DNA of 18,417 nucleotides, taken from assembly GCA_030433395.1 (NCBI GenBank), contig JAUILX010000008.1, positions 1-18,417 of the forward strand. The letters run 5' to 3'. Every line of letters starts with the position of its first letter. Position 1 is the first letter of the stretch. The notes below the pieces were generated by a model. That model searched no databases. It saw nothing but the letters and a program-made list of their open reading frames with translations, and was not told where the DNA came from. The stretch is from Chlamydiia bacterium (GTDB taxonomy: Bacteria > Chlamydiota > Chlamydiia > Chlamydiales > JACKPQ01). This document shows positions 5,397 through 13,800 of this stretch, piece by piece. Both the position numbers and the translations under genes were made by a program.

Positions 5397-6227
5397 ATGC
5401 AACTTAGCGCTCTAGATGAAACAGCCCTTATTTATGCCTTCAATGCAGTCAAAAATAAAGACTACACATGCCCTGAATGCAAAGCTCGCGTGCGCCTGCG
5501 GGGAGGCAAATTTCAACAGCTTCACTTTTTTCACCTCTCTACCAACACACGTGGCTGTAGACAGCATGCCAAAAGCCTTATCCACCTGCGTACCCAGCAA
5601 TATCTTTGCTCTCAATTTCCCAAAGCCTTCATGGAATACTACTTTCCAGAAATAAACCGCTTTGCCGATGTTGCCGTCCCAGATAAAAAACTTGTTTTTG
5701 AGGTTCAATGCTCTCCAATTTCCCTGTTTGAGGTTCGCGCCCGCCAAGCAGCTTATGCAAAAACAGGCTACCAGCTCATCTGGATCCTGCACGATACCCG
5801 CTTTAATAAACGCGGATTATCCGATGCAGAAGCCCACCTTTTAAACTCCACATGCTACTACACTGACATAAATGCCTTTGGCTCTGGTTGCATTTATGAC
5901 CAATTCACGATTAGATCTAATGTAAAGCGGCTTTACATTGGTAAAAAATGCCGCATAGATATCAATAAGCCACTGTGTATAAAAAAGATCCAAACTAATG
6001 CAAAATCAAAAAAAATAACACGAAGACAAAAAAATTGGCCGATCCATTTCAAAAACGATCTTATTGATCGCAATCAGAAAAGCCTAACATTTGCAGCAAG
6101 TCTAAAGCGTCAGGAGGCGCGCTGTAGAATTAGACATAAATTAAAACTAATTCATGTGATAAAGAAATTCCTATCAGCACCAGCAGATCGCCTCAGGTCA
6201 CTAGCTTTCAGTTTTGCTGAGCATTAA
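5397..6227 (+). CDS. CoiA-like zinc-ribbon and nuclease-fold protein
   Basis: The 276-residue protein opens with a zinc-ribbon-like unit: C25-P-E-C28 and H43-F-F-H46, with H57 nearby. A segment resembling the PD-(D/E)xK nuclease core follows: E79, RFADV (D91), and VFEVQCS with E102 and Q104. This order (CPxC, HFxH, R-x-ADV, E-x-Q) is what I know from the competence protein CoiA family, which promotes recombination of incoming single-stranded DNA in Gram-positive bacteria. The C-terminal third (about 180-276) is very basic, suiting nucleic-acid binding. It is divergent from rpoD, and its last 20 bp overlap the end of the convergent gene at 6208. The biological role in this organism is unknown; DNA repair or uptake are both possible. 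Confidence 0.7.
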   Translation: MQLSALDETALIYAFNAVKNKDYTCPECKARVRLRGGKFQQLHFFHLSTNTRGCRQHAKSLIHLRTQQYLCSQFPKAFMEYYFPEINRFADVAVPDKKLVFEVQCSPISLFEVRARQAAYAKTGYQLIWILHDTRFNKRGLSDAEAHLLNSTCYYTDINAFGSGCIYDQFTIRSNVKRLYIGKKCRIDINKPLCIKKIQTNAKSKKITRRQKNWPIHFKNDLIDRNQKSLTFAASLKRQEARCRIRHKLKLIHVIKKFLSAPADRLRSLAFSFAEH

Positions 6228-6684
6228 AAGATGACGCATAGCGCTTCAGAAACAAAAAATAAAAGAGTGCTGCCAAACCAATTAAGCCATGTACAAGCTC
6301 TTTCATGGGAAACGGCCTTTGGAGAGTTGAAACACTAGAATTCCCAGGGTCAAAATAGACCGTCCACTGCTGCTTTTTCCAATCATCTAACGTAGAACGC
6401 GCTGCGACTTCATTATTAAATTTTAATTTAAATATCGTCTTTCCTACCAAAATTTTACCTGATTTTTCAAAAGAATATTTTGCATAAATAACATAATGAT
6501 CCCTCTTGATCTCGTTAATTCCCCATGCATGTACCTGAGCAGAAGCTTCGCTGGTCAGCTGATGGTAGCGGTACCATTCAACAGAAAATTTACCTATAAA
6601 CCAGCCAGCGACCCCCAAACTCACAACCGTGAGAGTAAACCAGCATAAGATTCCTTTTTCAAGTTTTGCTTTCACTATCGACAT
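6208..6684 (-). CDS. DUF3592-like two-helix membrane protein
   Basis: This 158-residue protein has a membrane helix at about 11-31, a soluble domain at about 35-128 and a second helix at about 130-146, followed by a basic tail. The middle domain has features of the DUF3592 group: a strand pattern around HYVIYAKYSFEKSGK, a hydrophobic segment ending ARSTLDDWKK, and the VYFDPG turn (109-114) followed by S-S-V-S-T-L. The function of that group is not known. AGGA lies 5 nt before the ATG. The gene is convergent with the CoiA-like gene, with a 20-bp overlap, and divergent from rpsT. The -35 box of the predicted rpsT promoter covers the start codon, so the two transcription starts may interfere. 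Confidence 0.6.
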   Translation of the reverse strand: MSIVKAKLEKGILCWFTLTVVSLGVAGWFIGKFSVEWYRYHQLTSEASAQVHAWGINEIKRDHYVIYAKYSFEKSGKILVGKTIFKLKFNNEVAARSTLDDWKKQQWTVYFDPGNSSVSTLQRPFPMKELVHGLIGLAALFYFLFLKRYASSFNAQQN

Positions 6685-6706
6685 TATTTCCTGGGGTTGC
6701 TACAAT
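6678..6706 (+). promoter_or_regulatory. Predicted rpsT promoter
   Basis: TCGACA (6678-6683) and TACAAT (6701-6706), separated by 17 nt, each match the sigma-70 consensus at 5 of 6 positions. The start would be near 6713, leaving a leader of about 29 nt. The -35 box overlaps the start codon of the divergent membrane-protein gene. Confidence 0.55.
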
Positions 6707-6741
6707 GGTTCCTTTAATGATTAAACCCAGGCTGTAGAATA

Positions 6742-7026
6742 ATGGCAAATGAAAAAGAAACAAAAAAGAAGATCAAGCGCCCGACAGCGCTCAAACGCGA
6801 CATGCAAAATGAAACTCGCAGAGCCCGTGCTCGCGCCTACAAATCACGTGTTCGCACGGCGCTTAACGCATTAGAAGCTGCTATGAAGACCGGTGGCGAA
6901 GAAGTCAAAGCTACCTTCAAAACGGTTCAAAGTCTTATGGATAAAGGCGTAAAAAAAGGCGTTTACAACCGCAACCAAGCGGCTCGCGTCAAATCTCGCC
7001 TCAACCGAAAAGCTACAAAAGCTTAG
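6742..7026 (+). CDS. rpsT: Ribosomal protein S20
   Basis: The 94-residue, lysine- and arginine-rich protein binds 16S rRNA early in assembly of the small subunit. The N-terminal helix has the family's signature of paired basic residues (KKKIKRPTALKRDMQNETRR, then ARARAYKSRVRT). The C-terminal part has the expected DKGVKKGVYNRNQAARVKSR and a short basic tail. The length suits S20. Only a weak AGG precedes the start. A strong hairpin lies 20 nt after the stop, ahead of the hydrolase gene, so both genes may share an mRNA. Confidence 0.95.
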   Translation: MANEKETKKKIKRPTALKRDMQNETRRARARAYKSRVRTALNALEAAMKTGGEEVKATFKTVQSLMDKGVKKGVYNRNQAARVKSRLNRKATKA

Positions 7027-7045
7027 ACTCGTTAATTTCTTTTTG

Positions 7046-7082
7046 TTAGTCTTCATTAGTTTAACCAACTAATGGAGACTAA
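7046..7082 (+). promoter_or_regulatory. 16-bp hairpin hiding the hydrolase ribosome binding site
   Basis: The arms 7046-7061 and 7067-7082 pair over 16 consecutive positions (one G-U) with a 5-nt loop. The 3' arm contains GGAGA (7074-7078), the ribosome binding site for the ATG at 7085, with 6-nt spacing. No T run follows, so this is not a standard terminator. A weaker alternative pairing exists between AGACT (7025-7029) at the rpsT stop codon and AGTCT (7048-7052) in the 5' arm, which would compete with the stem. Confidence 0.6.
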
Positions 7083-7084
7083 GC

Positions 7085-7912
7085 ATGATCTTTCGACTCT
7101 GCTGCCTCATCGCAGCCGGCTTCAATTATATTTCACAACCTGTTGTAGACATGAGAAAAGAGCCTAACCACTCTTCATCTCTTGTTTCACAAACATCTTA
7201 CGCAGAACAAGTCGATGTTCTAAAGCAGCAATCTGACTGGTCATACATCAAAACATCTGATCAATATGAAGGATGGGTTCCAACTAGCGCCTATGTAGAA
7301 AGATCTACTATCTATGAAACAACAACAAAAACGACCCGTTTAGCTGCACATATTTATAGAGACATGACTACAAAACGGAATTTTCTGATGACAGTCCCTT
7401 TTGGAACGCCGCTAACTGAAGTTGACAAAACTGACGTTAGATGGACACAAATAAAACTACCTGATGAGAGCCTAGCCTACATTCAAAAAGGGGATATCAC
7501 ACCAATATGCTCAGTTAAGCAGAAAGCTGATTTAGTCGCATTCAGCAAGCAGTTTTTAAATTTGCCATTCACCTGGGGTGGTCGCTCTAGTTTTGGCTAT
7601 GACTGTTCTGGCTTTGTACAAATGCTATACGCACAAATAGGCATCCAATTAGAGCGCGATGCAAGATTGCAAATCTCAAATGGACAGCTAGAGGAAATCT
7701 GTCTGGATCAATTAGAGCCTGGTGATTTAATCTTTTTTGGCTCTTCTGAGGGGGTAATCTATCACGTAGGAATGTATGTTGGACAAGAAGAATTCATTCA
7801 TACGCAACCCTATCAAAACAGACCTTGGATCCAAGTCAATAATCTCAATGAGTATATTCAAGACAAGGGCTACTATCATGTAGAGCCAAGGCGATCTATT
7901 GCTCAGCAATGA
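7085..7912 (+). CDS. NlpC/P60 peptidoglycan hydrolase with SH3b domains
   Basis: This 275-residue protein probably cleaves stem-peptide bonds of peptidoglycan. Two SH3b-like wall-binding domains come first (about 16-71 and 84-140; WSYIKTSDQYEGWVPTSAYV is typical). The NlpC/P60 catalytic domain follows (about 148-265) with nucleophile C174 in GYDCSGFVQ, H227 in IYHVGMYVG and a likely third polar residue H239 in FIHTQPY. The N-terminus (MIFRLCCLIAAG) is short for a signal peptide, so export is uncertain. A chlamydial NlpC/P60 enzyme has been described as degrading septal peptidoglycan; this is likely the equivalent by domain layout. Its translation start lies behind a 16-bp hairpin. The last 17 bp overlap the end of the convergent PBP4-like gene. 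Confidence 0.85.
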   Translation: MIFRLCCLIAAGFNYISQPVVDMRKEPNHSSSLVSQTSYAEQVDVLKQQSDWSYIKTSDQYEGWVPTSAYVERSTIYETTTKTTRLAAHIYRDMTTKRNFLMTVPFGTPLTEVDKTDVRWTQIKLPDESLAYIQKGDITPICSVKQKADLVAFSKQFLNLPFTWGGRSSFGYDCSGFVQMLYAQIGIQLERDARLQISNGQLEEICLDQLEPGDLIFFGSSEGVIYHVGMYVGQEEFIHTQPYQNRPWIQVNNLNEYIQDKGYYHVEPRRSIAQQ

Positions 7913-9332
7913 GCGAACAGATGGGGTCTACAAGGTGTGTACCGAGCTCTTGTTCTGGCTTTACACTGTTGTTGATCATAATTGCAACAGCAATGGGCTC
8001 GCTTGAATTGTTCCAGCAAATCCCGGTAAAACTAGAAATGCCTTTCATGCTTCCGGTCATGCCGCGGATGCGTCCTTTGTGGTGGGGAGCGCTTAAGCGA
8101 GCTTTCAAGGATCCATCGATCCCTGCAACAGAGAGAGCTGATAGCATCTCGTGGCTGTATTGGGGGTGATTGTAGGCCCAGGCTAAAAAACGAGTCATGT
8201 GGGCTGGTGAAATGAGGTTATAGCGAGAGAGCCCACTTCCATCTAAAAGCGCGATTTCTTTTGGATCAATTTTTATTTTTTCTGCTACAAAGCTGCGAAT
8301 GACACTAGACCCTGATTGCCAGGTTCCTGGGGTCCCGCGCTGATGCTGTCCCAGCGTTTTTAATAAACAATGCGCGTAATAATCGTTATCATTTTTGCAC
8401 ATCATCTGACCAATTTGCACCAACGCACCAGATGTATAATTAGCAAGAGAGTAGCTTTTTGGTGGTGTAATACCTTCTTTGACCTCTCCTCGTAACTGGA
8501 TAGATTTTCCACTCATAAGAGCTTGCATAGTCATACCGACCATCATCGGGGGATTTTCGATGGGCACCTTGTGTAGGGTTGGAGAGCCTTTAAGAGCAAG
8601 TTGTCCCATGACATGTAGGGTTGATTTGTGGTTTTTGCGATCTTGGGTGATTTCAATCGTTTCTTTTTTTGATTTTGCCAGAGTCAGTGTTTGGTTATCG
8701 ATTTTGATGGATAGCTTGTTTAAGGGAAGATCACTAATAATTTCTGCTGGGGCAGCTTCATTTAAACCGGGACGAATCCACAGATCACAACAGCTTTGAT
8801 TGATAGAAAGAGCACTTGGAACAGATATTTCGGGCTTTACATCTGACCATGTCCATCCAGGGCCTGTTGCCATTGTGTCGAAACCCGACGCATCAACTAT
8901 GAGCTTGCCCTTGATTTCAGAAATACCTAAAATGCTCAGCTGGTGCACTAAATCTTCTAAGTTAGCTGAAACAAGCGTGGGATCTCCGCTACCTTTAAGA
9001 TAAATATTGCCATACACAATGCCGTTTTCTATTTCTGCATCTGAAAACACACTGGTCTTAAATTGATGATCAATCCCTAAATATTCATAAGCTGCTGCAA
9101 GCGTAAAGAGCTTGATGCAACCGCCAGGAATGAGCCTGTGGTCTCGGTTTTGATGGTAAAGATGCTCACCGGTATGCAAATTGACAATGTCAATTCCAAC
9201 TGTTGCTGTTTGATCTTGCCGATAGATGATTCTATTGATGTCGTTTTTTAATAGTGTCAACTGATCGCGCTTGAGCGCAAAGCAAGGCAAGACAAACCCA
9301 AGTAGACAGATAAAACATCCCTTTAACATCAT
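7896..9332 (-). CDS. dacB: PBP4/DacB-family protein with degenerate active site
   Basis: By overall similarity this is an S13-family D-alanyl-D-alanine carboxypeptidase/endopeptidase, but it is probably inactive. I chose the ATG at 9332 (478 residues) because GGAGGG lies just upstream; ATG 9329 has the better 5-nt spacing. An upstream GTG (9350) would overlap recD. A signal peptide covers about residues 1-19 (MMLKGCFICLLGF, ending PCFA). The SxxK motif reads GCIK (G71 for the serine, K74 kept) in LIPGGCIKLFTLAAA. The SxN motif reads NDN (N314 for serine, N316 kept). The KTG motif reads MTG (M425 for lysine). Flanking family segments such as GTWQSGSSVIRSF, LLDGSGLSRYN and AGIDGSL are well kept. 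It is the last gene of the recC-recB-recD operon. Confidence 0.85.
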   Translation of the reverse strand: MMLKGCFICLLGFVLPCFALKRDQLTLLKNDINRIIYRQDQTATVGIDIVNLHTGEHLYHQNRDHRLIPGGCIKLFTLAAAYEYLGIDHQFKTSVFSDAEIENGIVYGNIYLKGSGDPTLVSANLEDLVHQLSILGISEIKGKLIVDASGFDTMATGPGWTWSDVKPEISVPSALSINQSCCDLWIRPGLNEAAPAEIISDLPLNKLSIKIDNQTLTLAKSKKETIEITQDRKNHKSTLHVMGQLALKGSPTLHKVPIENPPMMVGMTMQALMSGKSIQLRGEVKEGITPPKSYSLANYTSGALVQIGQMMCKNDNDYYAHCLLKTLGQHQRGTPGTWQSGSSVIRSFVAEKIKIDPKEIALLDGSGLSRYNLISPAHMTRFLAWAYNHPQYSHEMLSALSVAGIDGSLKARLSAPHHKGRIRGMTGSMKGISSFTGICWNNSSEPIAVAIMINNSVKPEQELGTHLVDPICSLIAEQ

Positions 9333-9346
9333 TTCCCTCCGAAATT

Positions 9347-10861
9347 TCACTGTAACAACTTAATAAGACGAATTGCAAGACCTGATGTACGCTGTCCACT
9401 TTTGGCAATGCACTGATTGTATGTGTCGGGTGTGCCATAGATTGCTAATTCGTTACGGGCCCGTGTAATTGCAGTGTAGAGCATTTTGCGACCAAAGTGC
9501 TCTGAGCCAGGGGGCATGATAAAATGAACTCGATTGTATTCACTGCCCTGGCTTTTATGAACGGAAATGGCATAAGCAAGCTCATGTGGCGGAAGCATTG
9601 AAAAGGGCAAAGAATCTCTATCTGAGAATAGAACATAATCTTGTGGGTGAGGCAAGTGTTTTTGTGTCTCTGGATGCACATGATGAACCCAGACGCCCAT
9701 CTGTCCATTGCATAGATCTAAATCGGGCGCGTTGCGTGTGAGCAAAATAGGAATAGCTAAGCGATCTTGAGGTTTACATGCAAGCGTGATGTGGTTAAAG
9801 ATCTTGCTATTGAGCCTATCAACTCCAAACGGCCCCTGACGCAGTCCACATAGAATTTGACTTTCTGATAAAACCTTCTGATCTATCTCATTACTAAAAG
9901 GCGTAGAGAATTGAGGTGAAATTAAATCGATAAGGGCATCTTCAGATGGCATTGAATCAATTTTTATTGAGGTATCACACTGACCAAGCTTGACCTTGTT
10001 TGCTAAATCTAACAGAGCTTGAGAATCAGTACGCATTGACTGCTTGAGCTCAACACCCAAAGTGCTGCGTTTATCTTTAATAACATTCCAAAGATCTTCA
10101 AATACATGACCGGGTTCGACTGATGGCAATTGGTGAATATCCCCAAGTAAAATGAGTTTTGTATGAGGCAAAAGAGCGCGAAGTAGCACTGTCCAAAGCG
10201 CCATGTCGATCATAGAACACTCATCAATGAGTATGACATCATAAGGTAAGCATTTAGGCTTTTTTAAAAAGTCGGCTGAGCGCTTAATACCCAGCAGTGT
10301 ATGCAAAGTTGCAGCAGTTACAGGCACTGTATCTTTAACGCCATCTAAACTTTGCTTAAGCTTTGAAATAGCTTTACCAGTTGGTGCAGCTAAAGCAATG
10401 CGCAAAGGTTTATCGCTCCTGGCAATGTGGGCTTCAATGATTTTTCTTGCAGTGAACGTCTTGCCTGTTCCCGGGCCGCCTGCAAGAATGAATAGTTGAG
10501 CAGCAAGTGATTGCTCTACTGCTTGTTTTTGCTCGAAATTTAAGCCATGAGTGAGAGCCTCGGGCAAGTGAATCACTTTTCCTGTGTTGTCATTAATGAG
10601 CTTTAGTAATGGATCGATAAGATGTGTCTCAAGCTTCCAATTGCGTTGTAAATATGTTTGCTCGCTGTGCTCTACAAAGGCTCCGCTTTCAAGAAGCACT
10701 TCTGGCAATGGTCGATCCAAATTTGTACAAACATGACCCAGACGCGATGAGCTCATCAACTGTATCAATTGGTCTTTAACTACAGCGTCTGAAAGTTGAA
10801 AGCGCTGCATGATGTAATCGGCAAAGGCAATATCAAATGGACAGAGTTCATGCTCATTCAT
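9347..10861 (-). CDS. recD: RecD subunit of exonuclease V (5'-3' helicase)
   Basis: At 504 residues this is shorter than Escherichia coli RecD (about 608) but near the size of the compact chlamydial forms. RecD is the fast 5'-3' helicase of RecBCD. Seen motifs: Walker A GGPGTGKT (128-135), motif Ia around APTGKAISKL (159-168), Walker B VILIDECSMID (209-219), motif III GDIHQLPSVEPG (240-251), and the C-terminal YAISVHKSQGSEY (430-442) and LYTAITRAR (461-469). All are intact. AGGAGAGG lies just before the ATG, and the start overlaps the recB stop by 8 bp, indicating coupled translation. Chlamydial genomes often also carry a separate RecD2-type protein, but the adjacent recB and the overlap point to the true RecBCD subunit here. 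Confidence 0.9.
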   Translation of the reverse strand: MNEHELCPFDIAFADYIMQRFQLSDAVVKDQLIQLMSSSRLGHVCTNLDRPLPEVLLESGAFVEHSEQTYLQRNWKLETHLIDPLLKLINDNTGKVIHLPEALTHGLNFEQKQAVEQSLAAQLFILAGGPGTGKTFTARKIIEAHIARSDKPLRIALAAPTGKAISKLKQSLDGVKDTVPVTAATLHTLLGIKRSADFLKKPKCLPYDVILIDECSMIDMALWTVLLRALLPHTKLILLGDIHQLPSVEPGHVFEDLWNVIKDKRSTLGVELKQSMRTDSQALLDLANKVKLGQCDTSIKIDSMPSEDALIDLISPQFSTPFSNEIDQKVLSESQILCGLRQGPFGVDRLNSKIFNHITLACKPQDRLAIPILLTRNAPDLDLCNGQMGVWVHHVHPETQKHLPHPQDYVLFSDRDSLPFSMLPPHELAYAISVHKSQGSEYNRVHFIMPPGSEHFGRKMLYTAITRARNELAIYGTPDTYNQCIAKSGQRTSGLAIRLIKLLQ

Positions 10862-13800
10862 GGTCCTCTCCTAAAGGCTGAAAATGGTAAATGCCATGAG
10901 TGTTGTTATTCTTAAGTCCTCGCAAAAAGACGTAATAAGCTCCTCCAAAAAAATCTTTTGGGGCTCTTGAATCATAAAGGCGCCACCATTTGATAACGGC
11001 AGCGCTGTAGATGCGGGCTTGTAAAAAGTAATCGTGAGATTGCATCGCGTGAATTAGATTTTCTCTTTCGTAAGCTGCAGAGTCAATGCCCAAAAAATTC
11101 GTCTTCCAATCTAGGATATACACTTTACCGCGGTGTTGAAAAATTAAATCACAAAACCCTCGGATGGCTAAAGCTTCTTCGACAGGAAAAAGAAACTCCA
11201 TCTCTGTTGACATCTGATCTATTTCCTGAAGACAAAATCCGCCTAGATCTACTTTCATTAAATCAATGAAGCCGCTTGCGATACAGTCTGACCAGGGCAT
11301 AAGGTCTGTATCTGTCAATTTCTTATGCACATACTCTACTATTTTTTCTGGCTTTACATGTAAATTTTGTAAAAGCACTTTTTCTAGTAGATCATGTAAT
11401 ATAATACCCGTTTTAGCTCCGGCCGGCATGCTATGTAATGACTGCGTAATAAGATCAAGACCTTCTTTGCCCACGATAGGCACCTGCGTGTCTTTAACAA
11501 GGCTTGAGTATGATGAAATAACATGAGATCTGAAAGCTAGATGGTGCTGACGAGCTGATTGTAATAAGTCTTTTTTCGGCTTTGCCATTGCCTGGCAAAA
11601 AATCTCCTCTTCTAGAATTTCTGTGCTGATGTCTTTCTCTTTATTTAGTGCACCGGCAATTGCATGAGCGCAGTTTTCATCTAGCTCCCATCTAGCAAAA
11701 AACAGCTCTGCTGCAGAGCCTGCGCCTAGTGCTGGGGGCTTAACTTTAGGTAAAACAACAGGAAGATAGATTCTCTTCTTTGCTCTAGTCATAGCAACGT
11801 AGAGCAAACGCATCTTTTCCGCATCAAGCTCTTTTAATTCCTCTTCAGCCAAATGAGAATCAACTGTATTTCTTGAAGCAACACCGAGTGCAAAAACCAC
11901 GTCAAACTCCAGCCCCTTACTCATGTGAGTTGTCATGATGGTAACAGCATCTTTTTGATGACTTTCTCTCTGTTTAAGAGATGGGACATGGTCGGGATTT
12001 TCCATTTTTAGCTGCTTTAGATACTTATGCAGCTCTCCGATGCTACTTTTAGTTCGTGTGGACCTTTCTAGTAACAGCTCAACTAAATGCATCCAGTCAA
12101 TGATGTTTTGCCGATCAAAGCTCAGGAGCTCGAGCAGAGTTTTATCGTGCCCAAAATTATAGTGCATAGCCTGCTCCATTACACATCCAATACCACGAGA
12201 TTGAGCAAGAGAGCGCCACTCAAAGAGTTGCTCAATGACTTTTTGCATTACCTCAGACATTTTCGATCGACAAAGACTGGAATAACTCCATGTAATTAGA
12301 GGTGCGGATAATAGCTTTTTTACAGCTGATAATTGACGGGGATTTATCATCGCTTGCAGCAATGCGTCTAAAACCACATAGGCTTTAGAGCCACAGACTG
12401 AAAAATTTGATTTTGAACTTGTAGCAATGCGTAGTTTTCTTAAATAGCTCTGCAAGCGCATTGCTTGATATCGATCTTTTACAAGAATTGCAAATGCACT
12501 TAAAGGCAGGTTGATATTTTGAATTTCTTTTGCAATGGAGGGAAATAAAACAGATTCTTCTATTTGTTTTGATGGAGTGCTTCTGCCTGGCTTTACATCT
12601 AATAGCCACAGATGAACAGGCCGCTTACTGTCTTGAATTTCTGGCTCATTTGTGCCTGCATTCACTCGTTGGTACTTAAGCGAGTCGCCAGCTTTTGGTA
12701 AATTAAGCCAACCTGTTGCATTGGGATGGCCAAAAAATGCATTCAGCCCAGCAACTAGCTTTGGGGTACTGCGATAGTTTGTAGATAAGCTCATTTGATT
12801 CTGCTCTTTAAGAATCTGTGCAGCCTCTAAATACGTATACAGGTCAGCTTGTCTGAACGCATAAATTGACTGCTTTGGGTCTCCTACTAGATAAAAAGCC
12901 TCAATCGGATCTTTTTCTTTTAAAAATAGATTTCGAAAAATTGTCCACTGAACGCTATCCGTGTCTTGAAATTCATCGATAATAGCCATCTTAAATTGGG
13001 AGCGAATTTTCTTATAAAATGCATCTTTTTCAAGCGCTATTTCCATACGTTTTAAAAGCGTATCTGGAAACTGTATATCAAATGTGTCTTGGGCGCATTC
13101 AATTCTTTTTTGACAATCGAGCGCCATTGATTCTAACAGTATTTTTGGACAGGCAATTTGCTTCATCAGTGGCAAAAGCTTATTTTCGATTTGATCGATC
13201 AAGCTTTGATTGCAAGGATCTTGTTGCTTCTTCTTCTTGTTATTTGAGTCCAGCTTTTCAATAAAGCTGTCTTCATACATTAAGAGCTGATTGAGCATCT
13301 CTTTTGATATCTTTTTTTGCGAAAGGCACTTTGACCAAATTTGAATTTGCTCACTCATCCCTGAATGCAAAACACAATCGCGATTATGTGTTCCTTTATA
13401 TCCTTTAGCAAGTGCTTCCAAGTCAGCACATACCTCGTCTTGAGAGCCCCAATGCGTCAATTGCAGAGCTCTGTTTAGCTCTTTAAGATGATCTTCAAAA
13501 GGTGCAAATTGACTTGCGCTAATTTTTCGCGCTGCAAGCCTTACAAGAGCGCGCTCGAGCCCAACAATGTTTGAACCGGCTGATTTATATACGCGCTTAA
13601 TTTGTCCGCTGGAATAACGATGTGGCTTGAGGCCAGTCCGTAGATAATCACGTACTTGGCTACTTGCAAATGTTACATAGGCTTGATCTTCTGGATCCTT
13701 TAAATCTAACGTCACTCCAGCCTCAAACCCTGCAAGGTTTAACATTTTATGACAAAACGCATGGATGGTATAAATCTGCGCTGCATCAAATGTTTGGAGT

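Noticed and set aside
9333..9350. GTG at 9350 as the PBP4-like start
   Set aside because: It has no ribosome binding site at proper distance, whereas GGAGGG sits directly before the tandem ATGs at 9332 and 9329, and the later start gives a standard signal peptide.
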